45,334 bases of DNA from Desulfuromonadales bacterium (GCA_029210745.1 JARGFI010000022.1:1-45334), one strand, 5' to 3'. Counted from the first letter of the stretch, positions 34,938-43,579 are shown. Translations and numbers: made by a program. The notes: generated by a model from the letters alone, not told the origin.

Positions 34938-34966
34938 CTGTTTACCTCCGGTGCGGCACGTTAAGT

Positions 34967-36490
34967 TTAAGGCCGGGTCTGATAATAAGCGATAAGCGCC
35001 GCGAGCATATCGTCAACCGTCGCCTGCTCCGGCTCAACAGCGACAGAAATCCCCTGCCTGAGCGCCGTCTTGGTCGTCAACGGACCGATTGAAGCGACCG
35101 CCACACGGTCCAGCAAGTGCGGAGCCTCATCCCCGACCATCTTCATGAAGTTATCGATCGCTGACGACGAAGCAAAGGTCACGACGTCAAGCTCGCCGGC
35201 TGCGAGCATGGCACGAATCCGCACGCCATCGCCTTCGGGAACAATCGTCCGATAGGCAACCGGATCGCTCACCAGTGCCCCGGCCGCGCGCAGCTTGCTC
35301 GGAATCAGGTCGCGCGCCAGATTGGCCTTCGGATAGAGGACGCGGGAACCCTTGACCCCTTTTTCAATCAGCAGTTCGACAACCCCTTCGGCGCGATAAT
35401 CACTCGGCATCAGATCTGCGTAGATGCCGCGTTCTTCAATTGCTCCGGCGGTCTTCGGCCCGACGGCAACGATCTTGACTCCGGCGAGAGCACGAACGCC
35501 CTGCCCCAGTTCTGTCAACCGGGCAAAGAAAAAGCGAACCGCATTGGCCGAAGTCAGAATCAGATAATCGGTGCGCGGCAGACCGGCGATGGCGACATCG
35601 AGATCGGTCCAATCGGCGGGAGCAACCGTTTCAATCGTCGGGCAGCAGACCGCCTCGGCGCCGAGTGCTGTCAGCAGTGCAGCGAATTCTCGGGCCTGAG
35701 CTGCGGCGCGGGTCACCATCACCCGCTTGCCGAAGAGGGGCCGATTGTCAAACCAGCGTAATTCATCACGCAGATTGACCACTTCGCCAACCAGAATGAC
35801 CGCCGGGGGTTTGATCTTCGCTTCGCGGGCCTTGACGACAACATCGGCCAGGGTCGCCACCACAGTTTCCTGCCGGGGGGTGGTCGCCCAGCGGATAATT
35901 GCGACCGGCGTTTCCGGCGCGCGCCCGTGAGCCATCAACTGTTCGGCAATGACGCGCAGGTTTGCCATCCCCATATAAAAAACCAGGGTGCCAACGCCGG
36001 TCGCCAGCTTCTCCCAGTCAAGACTCGACATTTTTTTCGCTGGATCTTCGTGGCCGGTTACCAGCCCGAGGCTGGTGGTGTAGTCGCGGTGGGTCAAGGG
36101 AATCCCCGCATAAGCGGCGGCGGCAAACGCGGCGGTGATACCGGGAACCACCTCAAAGGGGATTTTATGGCGGTGCAGATATTGCGCTTCTTCACCACCA
36201 CGACCGAAAACATAGGGGTCGCCCCCCTTGAGCCGAACAACGATTTTACCCGCCCGCGCCTTCTCGACCAGCAGGGCATTGATCTCGTCCTGCGGCGCAT
36301 AGTGCCGTCCCTTGCTCTTGCCAACATAGATGCGCTCGGCGGCTGCCGGAGCATCATCAAGGAAGACCGGATTGGACAGATAATCGTAAACCACCACCTC
36401 GGCGAGACGCAAACAGTCGCGCCCCTTGACGGTCATCAACCCCGGATCGCCGGGTCCGGCACCCACCAGATAGACAATACCTTTGCTCAC
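34967..36490 (-). CDS. Fused uroporphyrinogen-III methyltransferase / uroporphyrinogen-III synthase
   Basis: This is a 507-residue fusion. Residues 1-240 are the AdoMet-dependent methyltransferase CobA ([18 protein letters not shown] at the start, [34 protein letters not shown]). Residues about 255-507 are HemD ([46 protein letters not shown]). HemD closes the tetrapyrrole ring and CobA methylates the product toward precorrin-2, so one chain covers the branch from heme to siroheme and B12. Such fusions are known in clostridia and deltaproteobacteria. The start is GTG 36490. Confidence 0.95.
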   Translation of the reverse strand: MSKGIVYLVGAGPGDPGLMTVKGRDCLRLAEVVVYDYLSNPVFLDDAPAAAERIYVGKSKGRHYAPQDEINALLVEKARAGKIVVRLKGGDPYVFGRGGEEAQYLHRHKIPFEVVPGITAAFAAAAYAGIPLTHRDYTTSLGLVTGHEDPAKKMSSLDWEKLATGVGTLVFYMGMANLRVIAEQLMAHGRAPETPVAIIRWATTPRQETVVATLADVVVKAREAKIKPPAVILVGEVVNLRDELRWFDNRPLFGKRVMVTRAAAQAREFAALLTALGAEAVCCPTIETVAPADWTDLDVAIAGLPRTDYLILTSANAVRFFFARLTELGQGVRALAGVKIVAVGPKTAGAIEERGIYADLMPSDYRAEGVVELLIEKGVKGSRVLYPKANLARDLIPSKLRAAGALVSDPVAYRTIVPEGDGVRIRAMLAAGELDVVTFASSSAIDNFMKMVGDEAPHLLDRVAVASIGPLTTKTALRQGISVAVEPEQATVDDMLAALIAYYQTRP

Positions 36491-36580
36491 GTCATTATTC
36501 CGTTCGCAAAACCCGCAAGGACATTCCTGCGGGAAATCATTCTTTCATCAAAAATCTGAACCGTAAAACAGTCAATCATT

Positions 36581-36691
36581 TTCTCACCACGAAGAGCACG
36601 AAGCTCACGAAGAAATCATCATCCCAATGGGGTTTGCCCAAGGGCACTCTTCGTGGCCGCTGTGAGCTTCGTGGTGAAAACCGTCCGAATT
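36581..36691. repeat. Imperfect inverted repeat with CACGAAG units
   Basis: The left arm reads CACCACGAAGAGCACGAAGC, and the right arm (36650-36680), read on the other strand, has CACCACGAAGCTCACAGCGG then CCACGAAGAG. CACGAAG recurs several times. It lies in the gap between hemC and cobA/hemD, inside the operon. Repeats of this type are widespread in environmental bacteria. Confidence 0.5.
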
Positions 36692-36700
36692 CTTTGGAAA

Positions 36701-37663
36701 TCAGACGTCTTCCTTGTCGACGTTGAATGTCTCGTGTGCGTAAACTTCGTTGAGGATCGCCCCCGCGCCCTGAATCAGCAGGTCGTCGGCCAGCGAGGTA
36801 CCGAGCTTCTCGGCGGCGGCAACCGGGCCGCAGGCGACCTTCTTCAAACAACGTACCCCCTCGCAATCGGAAACAAAACCGGTCAACGTCAGGGCATCTC
36901 CGGCCACGGTACCATGACAGGCAATCGGCACCTGACAACCGCCCTGCAGACGCTTCAGGAAGGCGCGTTCGGCGCGCACCGCCCAATCCGTTTCCGGATG
37001 GTTGAAAAAGTCGATCATCGCGTTGGTCGCGTCGTCATCGATCCGTGATTCAATCCCCAGCGCCCCCTGACCGATGGCGGGGATCGACACGTCCACCGGC
37101 AGATATTCACCGATCTGCCCCGAGAATCCGAGGCGGTGCATCCCGGCTGCCGCCAGAATCACCGCATCGAGATTATCTTCGGTCAGTTTGCGCATCCGCG
37201 TCTCGACATTGCCGCGAATATCGACCATCGCCAGATCGGGACGGATGTGCAGCAACTGCGCCTTGCGGCGCAGGGCACTGGTGCCAATCCGCGCCCCTTG
37301 CGGCAGATCTCTCCAGCTGGCAACACCGGGACGCAAGATCACGATGTCACGACAATCTTCACGTTCGGTGATACAGCGTAGCGCCAGTCCGTCGGGAAAA
37401 TAGGTCGGCACATCTTTCATCGAATGCACCGCAATATCGATCTCGCCGCGCAACATCGCTTCCTCGATTTCCTTGACAAACAGCCCCTTGCCACCGACCA
37501 TTGCCAGCGGCACATCGAGGATTTTATCCCCCTTGGTCTTGATCTTGGTCAGGGTGACTTCCAGATCAGGATAGCGTTTTTCCAGCTCGGATCTGACCCA
37601 GTTTGCCTGCCACAGGGCCAGTTGGCTGGCGCGAGTACCGATACGCAACAATTTTCTACTCAT
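36701..37663 (-). CDS. hemC: Hydroxymethylbilane synthase
   Basis: The 320 residues are a complete HemC. The RIGTRASQLALWQA start, KEIEEAMLRGEIDIAVHSMKD and the cofactor cysteine C243 in LQGGCQVPIACHG, which holds the dipyrromethane, are all present. It polymerises four porphobilinogens. The start codon follows the hemA stop directly (TAAATG), so the two are translationally coupled. Confidence 0.97.
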   Translation of the reverse strand: MSRKLLRIGTRASQLALWQANWVRSELEKRYPDLEVTLTKIKTKGDKILDVPLAMVGGKGLFVKEIEEAMLRGEIDIAVHSMKDVPTYFPDGLALRCITEREDCRDIVILRPGVASWRDLPQGARIGTSALRRKAQLLHIRPDLAMVDIRGNVETRMRKLTEDNLDAVILAAAGMHRLGFSGQIGEYLPVDVSIPAIGQGALGIESRIDDDATNAMIDFFNHPETDWAVRAERAFLKRLQGGCQVPIACHGTVAGDALTLTGFVSDCEGVRCLKKVACGPVAAAEKLGTSLADDLLIQGAGAILNEVYAHETFNVDKEDV

Positions 37664-38995
37664 TTAACCATGACTCCTTTTGCCCTCGCCATCGAAGTGG
37701 TCGAGGGGTTTTATTTCATTGTCGGGATTCGGGGTTTCAAGATTAAAGAGTGCCCGCACCGCATCGATATAACCGTCGCTGGTTGCATCGTTGCTGCTCT
37801 GTTTAAGCAACAATGTCGGGTGGTGCAGCACCTTGTTGATAATTGCCGCCGTCAACGCCTCGATGGCCTTGCGTTCTTTTTCGTCCAGGCCCTTGAGGTT
37901 ACCGAAAGTCTTTTCCAGTTCGCTGCGCCGGATATCTTCGAGTTTCCTGCGCAGGGCAACGACGGTCGGCACAACATCCAGACTGCCGAGCCAGCGAAAA
38001 AATTGGCCAATCTCCTGTTCGACGATCATTTCAGCTTTTTTTGCTTCTTTTTTGCGCTCCTTGAGGTTGGCGGCCACCACCCCCTGAAGATCATCAACAT
38101 CGTAGAGATAGATATTGTCGATGTCGTTAACCCGCGGGTCAATATCACGCGGCACGGCAATATCGATCATGAACATCGGTTTGTTCTTGCGCCGCCGAAT
38201 CACTTCTTCGGCCTTTTCGGCACTGAGCACAAAATCAGGGGCACCGGTCGAGGTCAGCACGATATCGACTTGCGGCAGATAATCGGCGAATTCTGCGAAC
38301 GGCACCGGGCGACCGCCGAACTCATCAGCGAGCTTCTCGGCGCGGGCAAAGGTGCGGTTGGTGACAAGGACCGAGCGCACACCGTTACTGACAAAATGGC
38401 GCGCCGCCAGTTCGCACATCTCGCCGGCACCGATCAGCATGACGGTTTTATCTTCGAGCTTTTCAAATATTTTACGCGCCAGTTCAACGGCGGCAAACGA
38501 CACTGAAACCGCGCTGCTGGCGATACTGGTCTCGGTACGCACCCGCTTGGCAACGGAAAATGCTTTATGCAAAAAACGGTTGAGAATCAGCCCGGCGGTC
38601 TTGTGCTCGGTGGCGTAAGCATAGGCGGTCTTGATCTGACCAAGAATTTGCGGTTCGCCAAGAACCATCGAATCGAGGCTGGAAGAGACACGGAAGACGT
38701 GACGGATGGCATCTTCGCCGTAGTAGTCATAGAGATGGGGTGCCAGCACCGCGTTATCAAGATTGTGATAATCGGCGAGAAAACACCGCAATTGAACGAT
38801 CGCGTTATCGATGTCGCGGGTACAGGCGTAGAGTTCGACGCGATTGCAGGTCGAAACAATCACCGCCTCGTTGACTGTCGACAGGGCGAGCATTTGCCGC
38901 AGCGGTTTTTCCATCTCGGTCGGCGCAAAGGCAACCTTCTCGCGAATTTCCACCGGCGTGGTTCTGTGGCTAAGGCCAACGACAATAATATTCAT
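37664..38995 (-). CDS. hemA: Glutamyl-tRNA reductase
   Basis: The 443 residues are a complete HemA. The catalytic cysteine C50 is in STCNRVELY and the [14 protein letters not shown] motif is near the N-terminus. An NADPH-binding domain follows ([17 protein letters not shown], about 180-210), then the dimerisation helices. It commits glutamate to tetrapyrrole synthesis by the C5 pathway. It lies 5 bp after ccsA. Confidence 0.97.
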   Translation of the reverse strand: MNIIVVGLSHRTTPVEIREKVAFAPTEMEKPLRQMLALSTVNEAVIVSTCNRVELYACTRDIDNAIVQLRCFLADYHNLDNAVLAPHLYDYYGEDAIRHVFRVSSSLDSMVLGEPQILGQIKTAYAYATEHKTAGLILNRFLHKAFSVAKRVRTETSIASSAVSVSFAAVELARKIFEKLEDKTVMLIGAGEMCELAARHFVSNGVRSVLVTNRTFARAEKLADEFGGRPVPFAEFADYLPQVDIVLTSTGAPDFVLSAEKAEEVIRRRKNKPMFMIDIAVPRDIDPRVNDIDNIYLYDVDDLQGVVAANLKERKKEAKKAEMIVEQEIGQFFRWLGSLDVVPTVVALRRKLEDIRRSELEKTFGNLKGLDEKERKAIEALTAAIINKVLHHPTLLLKQSSNDATSDGYIDAVRALFNLETPNPDNEIKPLDHFDGEGKRSHG

Positions 38996-39000
38996 ACCGA

Positions 39001-39837
39001 TCAGCCCCCGGCCAATGCACGAAAGCTGTGTTCACCGGAAAGAAACCAGTTTACGCAGAGGAAAGAGAAAAGCAGGCAGAGGAAACCGATAATGGAGAAA
39101 ATCGCCGCCCGCCGCCCCCGCCAGCCGACGGTCAGCCGACCATGCAGCAATGCTGCATAGAGAAACCAGGTGATCAGCGCCCAGGTCTCTTTCGGATCCC
39201 AGCGCCAGTAGCCACCCCAGGCCATATTGGCCCAGATCGCGCCGGAAACGATCCCCATGGTCATCAGCGGGAAGCCGAAGGACAGGCATTTATAGTTGAT
39301 GCTGTCGAGGGTGTTCAGGGCCGGAAGGCGAAAATACAGCCCGGAAAAGCGCTTCTTCTTCAGCAGGCGCTCCTGAATCAGATACATGATCCCGGCAGCA
39401 AAAGCGATGGCAAAGACCGCATACCCGGCAAAGGCCAAACTGACATGCACCGGAAACCACCAGGTGTCGAGGATCGGATTCAGCTCCTTGATCTCCCTCG
39501 GCGCGCCGAGGCTGAAGATCATCAGGCCAAGGGCCAATGGTGTGCAAAAGGCACCGAGTACCGCCAGACGATAGCGCAGATCGAAGAGGAGAAAGATGCC
39601 GACAATGGCCCAGGCAAAGAAGGACAATGACTCGTGCAGGCTCGCCATCGGCGCATGTCCTGCTTCGATCCAGCGTGCACCGAGAGTGATGCAGTGCAAC
39701 AGGAATCCGCCGCTGAGAACCCAGCGGGCCATCTTCCCGGCCACATCCTTCTGCGCGAGAACATCGATCAGATAGAAGACGGTGGCCACGAAATACAAAA
39801 GCAGGGTGATTTTAAACAACAGCAGATTGACGCTCAT
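39001..39837 (-). CDS. ccsA: Cytochrome c assembly protein CcsA (HemX-type)
   Basis: The 278 residues have about eight membrane helices. The heme-handling tryptophan motif [15 protein letters not shown] lies near residue 200, with histidines on either side. It belongs to the CcmC/CcmF/CcsA heme-handling family. In system II, CcsA and ResB form the heme c synthase; in some hem operons the same family is called HemX and tunes HemA levels. Both roles are possible because it lies between the precorrin-2 dehydrogenase gene (4-bp overlap) and hemA (5 bp). Confidence 0.92.
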   Translation of the reverse strand: MSVNLLLFKITLLLYFVATVFYLIDVLAQKDVAGKMARWVLSGGFLLHCITLGARWIEAGHAPMASLHESLSFFAWAIVGIFLLFDLRYRLAVLGAFCTPLALGLMIFSLGAPREIKELNPILDTWWFPVHVSLAFAGYAVFAIAFAAGIMYLIQERLLKKKRFSGLYFRLPALNTLDSINYKCLSFGFPLMTMGIVSGAIWANMAWGGYWRWDPKETWALITWFLYAALLHGRLTVGWRGRRAAIFSIIGFLCLLFSFLCVNWFLSGEHSFRALAGG

Positions 39838-40502
39838 ATCATTTCTTCCGAAAGCCGCACATCCAGCGCGGCAAGAGTCCAGCGCGGGCCGAGGTGCTCC
39901 GTTAACAAACGATCGACCGCAACAATGTCGCCGGTCGCCAGCAACTGCGGCAGTCCAGCAGCCAACAGTTGCTGTAAAACCTGCGGATTATAGAAATTTT
40001 TCATACCGGGTGTCAATTTCTTTCGGCGCAATGCCGCCGCAATGGCAACAACCGCCCCCCATTCCTCACCGAACTGTTCGGCCAGCAGGTCGCGCAGTAC
40101 AACCGCCAACAGCGGGCTTTCCCCCGCGGTGGCGACCGAGATCGACAGTTTACCTCGCTGCAGTGTTGCCGACAGGGTAAAATCGCCCGCAGCGGGATCG
40201 TCGGCACTATTGACGGGGATGCCGCGCGCGCGCGCCGCTGCGGCGACAGCGACGTTGACTGCGCGATCATCGGTTGCAGCAAAAGCCAGACAGGCCCCGT
40301 CAAGATCGGCGGGGAGAAAGTGACGGGCTATCACCTCAACTGACGGGACGTCCTGAAATACGGAGTTCCCTTCTGGCGCGATCAGGCGCACCCGCGCGCC
40401 AGAGTTCAACAGGCCACGCACCTTACGGGAACCGACCGTGCCACCACCAACCACCACGCACAGCTGCCCGGTGACATTGAATAACAGGGGATAATCACTC
40501 AT
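39834..40502 (-). CDS. Precorrin-2 dehydrogenase / sirohydrochlorin ferrochelatase-type protein
   Basis: The 222 residues match the N-terminal (Met8p/SirC) part of CysG: an NAD-binding Rossmann fold with LCVVVGGGTVGSRKV (about 14-28), VNSADDPAAGDFTLSATLQRG, and a C-terminal helical domain. It oxidises precorrin-2 to sirohydrochlorin and may insert iron. Placed first in the operon, it feeds siroheme while CobA/HemD supplies precorrin-2. The ATG at 40502 is about 20 nt from the predicted transcription start. Confidence 0.9.
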   Translation of the reverse strand: MSDYPLLFNVTGQLCVVVGGGTVGSRKVRGLLNSGARVRLIAPEGNSVFQDVPSVEVIARHFLPADLDGACLAFAATDDRAVNVAVAAAARARGIPVNSADDPAAGDFTLSATLQRGKLSISVATAGESPLLAVVLRDLLAEQFGEEWGAVVAIAAALRRKKLTPGMKNFYNPQVLQQLLAAGLPQLLATGDIVAVDRLLTEHLGPRWTLAALDVRLSEEMI

Positions 40503-40527
40503 GCCGCGCCATGTCTTTCATCGCTGC

Positions 40528-40557
40528 ATCATAGGGAGGAGGATGGAAAATTGTCAA
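40528..40557 (-). promoter_or_regulatory. Sigma-70 promoter of the tetrapyrrole operon
   Basis: On the minus strand, TTGACA (40557-40552), an 18-bp spacer and TATGAT (40533-40528). Transcription would start near 40521, 19 bases before the first gene. One arm of a 13-bp inverted repeat fills the spacer. Confidence 0.8.
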
Positions 40558-40610
40558 GGAGAGAACGCCGCCGATGGCATTCTCGCGCAGCGAAACGTTT
40601 TCCATCCTCC
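40538..40610. repeat. 13-bp inverted repeat overlapping the hem promoter
   Basis: GGAGGATGGAAAA (40538-40550) and TTTTCCATCCTCC (40598-40610) are perfect inverted copies 47 bp apart. Between them is a second hairpin (40561-40569 with 40576-40584, one wobble pair on the minus strand). The first arm sits between the -35 and -10 elements of the hem promoter. The element is either an operator pair or the folded 3' end of degP mRNA. Confidence 0.5.
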
Positions 40611-40624
40611 GCCTGTAGCAACCA

Positions 40625-42079
40625 TCATTGGGCTAATTTCAAGGCCAGATAGCGTGAACCTTCACCCTGTCTGATCAATAGCAGATGAGCCTTCCCTTTG
40701 GTCAGTAATTTGATCGCCTGGGCAGGGCTGGTGACCACCTGACGATCGATTTCCTGAATCAGCACGCCACGCTCAAGTCCCGCGTCAGCAGCAGCCGAGC
40801 CCGGTTTTACTGCCGCGACCACCACGCCCCGCTCCCCCTCGTAGCCGAGGCGCGCGGCCAGCTCCGGCGTCAGCTCCTGCAAGTTCAGTCCCAGCTCCGG
40901 CACATCGCGCTCACCTGCGGCAGCGGCACTTTGGGCGTCATCCAGCTTGCCGATCGTTGCAGTGATCAGCCGCGTCCTGCCATCACGCAGAATCCGCAGC
41001 GTGACACGCGTCCTGGGCGGCGTGAGTGCAATACGGTTACGGAAATCCGTGACCTTGCCGACATCTTTGCCATCAAGTTGCTGAATGATATCTCCGCGTT
41101 TGAGCCCTGCCGCGGCAGCGGGGGTGTCCTCCAGCACCTGCGACACCAGCACCCCCTGTTCGTTGTCCAGCCCGAACGATTGCGCCAGTTCCCTGGTCAG
41201 ATCCTGGATATAGACGCCGAGCCGACCACGAATCACCGCACCGTGCTCAATCAACTGACGCCGAATCTGTTTGGCCATGTTGACCGGAATGGCAAAGCCG
41301 ATCCCCATGTACCCGCCGTTGCGACTGAAAATGGCGGTACTGATCCCCACCACCTCGCCATTGAGATTGACCAGCGGTCCCCCGGAATTGCCCGGATTGA
41401 TCGCGGCATCGGTCTGGATAAAATTCTCGTAGTCACTGAGTCCCATGCCGCTGCGCCCCTTGGCACTGACAATCCCGGCGGTCAGGGTATGGGAGAGACC
41501 GAAAGGGTTCCCCACCGCGAGCACCCAGTCGCCAACCTCAAGCTGCTCGGAATCACCCAGCCGCAAGAAAGGAAGATCGCTCTCGTCGATCTTGATCACC
41601 GCCAGATCGCTCGGTGGATCGGTGCCAACGATCTCGGCAACATATTCCTGTCCATCCTGCATCGTCACACGGACCTTGTCGGCGTCCTCAACCACATGGT
41701 TATTGGTGAGGATATAGCCGTCGGGCGAGATAATGAATCCTGACCCCTGACCAATTGTGTGGCGCTGGGGTGCCTGCTGACGGGGACGCTGCGAGCGCGG
41801 AGGCTGTCCGAAAAAACGGCGGAAAAATTCGTCATTGAACGGGCTGTCAAAAGGCGAGAAATATTGTGATGGGTTGCGTCGGGAAACTTCCTGCTCGACC
41901 TGGATAAAAACGACCGCCGGGGAAACCTTTTTAGCGACGCTGCGAAACGCCTGACCACTCTGGCGCAGGTTTTCCACCCCTTGTTCCTGGGCGTGAACGG
42001 CGACGGGCGCGACCACACCGAACCCCAGGATCAGCAGCACTGCGAACACCAATGGCAACAATTTGCGCTGGTTTGTCAT
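40625..42079 (-). CDS. degP: DegP/HtrA-family periplasmic serine protease
   Basis: This 484-residue Do-type protease has a signal peptide at 1-30 (cleavage after VHA). The trypsin-like domain (about 45-270) has the triad H128 (TNNHVV), D158 (SDLAVIK) and S232 (NPGNSGGPL). PDZ1 (about 280-375) and PDZ2 (about 390-480) follow. It degrades or refolds misfolded envelope proteins. The start overlaps the response-regulator stop by 4 bp (ATGA) and has AAGGAG upstream. The pair appears to be transcribed from a sigma-54 promoter, which is unusual for degP. Confidence 0.95.
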   Translation of the reverse strand: MTNQRKLLPLVFAVLLILGFGVVAPVAVHAQEQGVENLRQSGQAFRSVAKKVSPAVVFIQVEQEVSRRNPSQYFSPFDSPFNDEFFRRFFGQPPRSQRPRQQAPQRHTIGQGSGFIISPDGYILTNNHVVEDADKVRVTMQDGQEYVAEIVGTDPPSDLAVIKIDESDLPFLRLGDSEQLEVGDWVLAVGNPFGLSHTLTAGIVSAKGRSGMGLSDYENFIQTDAAINPGNSGGPLVNLNGEVVGISTAIFSRNGGYMGIGFAIPVNMAKQIRRQLIEHGAVIRGRLGVYIQDLTRELAQSFGLDNEQGVLVSQVLEDTPAAAAGLKRGDIIQQLDGKDVGKVTDFRNRIALTPPRTRVTLRILRDGRTRLITATIGKLDDAQSAAAAGERDVPELGLNLQELTPELAARLGYEGERGVVVAAVKPGSAAADAGLERGVLIQEIDRQVVTSPAQAIKLLTKGKAHLLLIRQGEGSRYLALKLAQ

Positions 42080-42516
42080 GATAAGCTCCTTTGCTGAGAC
42101 GTTGCCCCGCTCGTGGCGGGGAAGTAAGAATTGATCAGCGCGATCAACTGATCGAGGTCAAACGGTTTATCAATTGTCTCGGTTGCTCCCAGCGCCTTTG
42201 CGGCCTCATGGGTCGCACTGTCACCAAAAGCAGTCATGCAGATAACAAACGGCAAGTCGGGAAGATCGTGCAGCGCTTCGAGCACCTCCAGACCGGTCAG
42301 TGCCGGCATGCGCAGATCGGTCAGCACCAGATCATACCGCTCCTGATCCTCACTCTGGCGGTAGTCCAGACGCTCCAGCAGTTCCAGTCCGTTACTGCAG
42401 CTCGTAACAGTATAACCGACCCGGAACAACGAAAACGCCAACAGTTCACGCAATTCGCGGTCGTCTTCGGCAAGAAGAATTTTCAGATGCTGGTCAAGCG
42501 GTTGGGTGACATTCAT
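42076..42516 (-). CDS. Receiver-only response regulator coupled to degP
   Basis: The 146 residues are one receiver domain. The acidic pocket E17-D18-D19, phospho-acceptor D67 (LVLTDLRMPAL), the CMTAFGD threonine and KPF near residue 116 are present. An extra stretch around residues 52-60 (YRQSEDQER) lengthens the loop before beta-3. There is no output domain. It starts 6 bases after GGAGG and is the first gene of the sigma-54-driven unit with degP, so it probably acts in envelope stress signalling by protein contact. Confidence 0.88.
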   Translation of the reverse strand: MNVTQPLDQHLKILLAEDDRELRELLAFSLFRVGYTVTSCSNGLELLERLDYRQSEDQERYDLVLTDLRMPALTGLEVLEALHDLPDLPFVICMTAFGDSATHEAAKALGATETIDKPFDLDQLIALINSYFPATSGATSQQRSLS

Positions 42517-42551
42517 TGCAGACCTCCGGGAACGGGTTCACAGAAACCAAT

Positions 42552-42567
42552 CGCAACCCTCGTGCCA
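42552..42567 (-). promoter_or_regulatory. Sigma-54 promoter of the response regulator-degP unit
   Basis: On the minus strand, TGGCACG (42567-42561), four bases and TTGCG (42556-42552). Both -24 and -12 elements match consensus almost fully and the GG-GC spacing is 10 bases. Transcription would start near 42541, 25 nt before the regulator ATG. Confidence 0.85.
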
Positions 42568-42611
42568 AATTGATTATCAATAATTACATATGTTTACGAA
42601 TCATAAAAGCG

Positions 42612-42644
42612 GGGGCATTGTACCCCGTCGGGGCAAAATGCCCC
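42612..42644. promoter_or_regulatory. Tandem 15-bp dyads, candidate enhancer sites
   Basis: GGGGCATTGTACCCC (42612-42626) and GGGGCAAAATGCCCC (42630-42644) are two near-palindromes of the form GGGGCANNNTRCCCC with centres 18 bp apart. They lie about 78 and 96 bp upstream of the predicted sigma-54 start. Together they also make an imperfect long inverted repeat (13 of 15 positions). Confidence 0.6.
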
Positions 42645-42726
42645 AGATCAGAGCAGATACAGGGAGATCAAACTTGACTGTATTTGGGAGCGTGGTTTGC
42701 TTCGGGAGGCAAACAAACCATCGACC

Positions 42727-42774
42727 TTGACAATTAAAAACAAAGGGGATAGAGTTAACATCTGATGTTAACTC
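42727..42774 (+). promoter_or_regulatory. Promoter with overlapping perfect 23-bp palindrome
   Basis: TTGACA (42727-42732), a 17-bp spacer and TAGAGT (42750-42755). GAGTTAACATC (42752-42762), one central T, and GATGTTAACTC (42764-42774) form a perfect palindrome over the -10 and start region. This is the typical position of an autorepressor operator. The nearby winged-helix gene at 42976 is the obvious candidate repressor. Confidence 0.65.
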
Positions 42775-42791
42775 ATGGAGGGGAAAAGGCC

Positions 42792-42979
42792 GTGAATTAA
42801 ACCCTTGAAACCTTATTGGACCTGAACGGATTTGAGTATTACTATGAATCCGGATTCCGCATTAAATATCAGGCAAGACGGGCAAAAGTGAGCGAACAAA
42901 TTCTTCTTTTACCAGCGTCGAACAGTTAGTGGATGACTTTGAAAAAGCCGTCGATGCGATTATTGAGGTGTCACCGTGA
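42792..42979 (+). pseudogene. Decayed DUF6516-type toxin gene
   Basis: From GTG 42792 the reading frame has a stop at codon 3, then continues with TLETLLDLNGFEYYYESGFR and IKYQARRAKVSEQ, the N-terminal pattern of DUF6516 toxin-like proteins (L-DLNGFEYYYESG-IK-). The frame then runs into a stop at about 42928-42930. A C-terminal piece (TSVEQLVDDFEKAVDAIIEV) follows in another frame and ends at TGA 42977-42979, overlapping the GTG of the next gene. The middle of the usual protein (about 50 residues) is missing. So the gene has a nonsense change, an internal deletion and a frame change. Family assignment is from memory of the pattern. Confidence 0.65.
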
Positions 42980-43350
42980 AAAGAAAGCGTCTTAGAATAG
43001 GTATTGCTACGCCACAGGAGTTCCGGGCACGTACTCACGCGATAGTTCGCGGTGAGTACAAACCAAAAGTAAACGAACCGAAAGTCTGGTTTGAATCTTT
43101 AAAATCAGCGGCTCAGGTTTTGAGTGAACAAAACCAGGTGTTACTTAAAGTGATCGATGAGCGTCACCCTGAGTCTCTTAAAGAGCTGGAAGAAATGACC
43201 GGGCGCAAAAGCAGTAGTCTGTCACGCACATTGAAAACGATGGAGAAGTATGGAATTGTCAAACTGCGTCGTGAGAACAACCATCTTGTCCCGGAGGTTA
43301 TCGTGACAAGTTTTCAGATTGAGTTTGGCATTCGGGATTCGTTTGCGTGA
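42976..43350 (+). CDS. Winged-helix regulator of the HVO_A0114 type (antitoxin-like)
   Basis: The 124 residues start at GTG 42976, which overlaps the stop of the decayed toxin gene (GTGA). The N-terminal 40 residues are basic. Residues 60-110 form a winged helix (VLLKVIDERHPESLKELEEM, KSSSLSRTLKTMEKYGIV, EVIVTSF). This matches the helix-turn-helix proteins that sit directly after DUF6516-type genes and are thought to act as DNA-binding antitoxins or autoregulators. The frame is intact although its partner is broken. It could still repress its own promoter at 42727-42774. Confidence 0.78.
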   Translation: MKRKRLRIGIATPQEFRARTHAIVRGEYKPKVNEPKVWFESLKSAAQVLSEQNQVLLKVIDERHPESLKELEEMTGRKSSSLSRTLKTMEKYGIVKLRRENNHLVPEVIVTSFQIEFGIRDSFA

Positions 43351-43391
43351 TTTAGCTGGACGGCTTGCAACTTTTGAAAACCTGAGAGGCG

Positions 43392-43544
43392 ATGGCTACC
43401 TTTTTTTACACGGACAGGCTCCTGGACCTTGCGTTTTCAACCGAGTTTCAAGAGAAGAGGTATCAAGCACATGGGAACAATCAAGGTGATCGGCTTTTTT
43501 ATTGCGATCAACGTGAAAGATTGTTAAAGTCGCGAATCTTTTGA
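43392..43544 (+). CDS. Possible 50-residue peptide or gene fragment
   Basis: ATG 43392 follows GAGAGGCG closely and opens 50 codons (ATFFYTDRLLDLAFSTEFQE, continuing to RERLLKSRIF). The composition is protein-like and includes one cysteine. Codons 7-11 coincide with the 15-base repeat shared with 19292-19306, and the 3' end lies in the first copy of the tandem duplication. It may be the remnant of a longer gene. No family is recognised. Confidence 0.25.
   Translation: MATFFYTDRLLDLAFSTEFQEKRYQAHGNNQGDRLFYCDQRERLLKSRIF
43411..43425. repeat. 15-base copy of the 19-kb element end
   Basis: CGGACAGGCTCCTGG is identical to bases 19292-19306, which cover the right terminal inverted repeat and the first bases beyond it. 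It suggests a solo end of the same mobile element. Confidence 0.4.
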
Positions 43545-43579
43545 AATTTATTGTTAAAGTCGCGAATCTTTTGAAATTT
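43520..43579 (+). repeat. Perfect 30-bp tandem duplication
   Basis: Bases 43520-43549 and 43550-43579 are identical (ATTGTTAAAGTCGCGAATCT, then TTTGAAATTT) with no spacer. It is not a CRISPR array because there are only two head-to-tail units and no spacers. Confidence 0.9.

Noticed and set aside
37424-38506. 360-codon plus-strand frame opposite hemC and hemA
   Set aside because: It is a shadow of two certain genes, with no recognisable domain and no ribosome site.
43520-43579. CRISPR-like repeat
   Set aside because: There are only two copies, directly adjacent, with no spacers and no cas genes.
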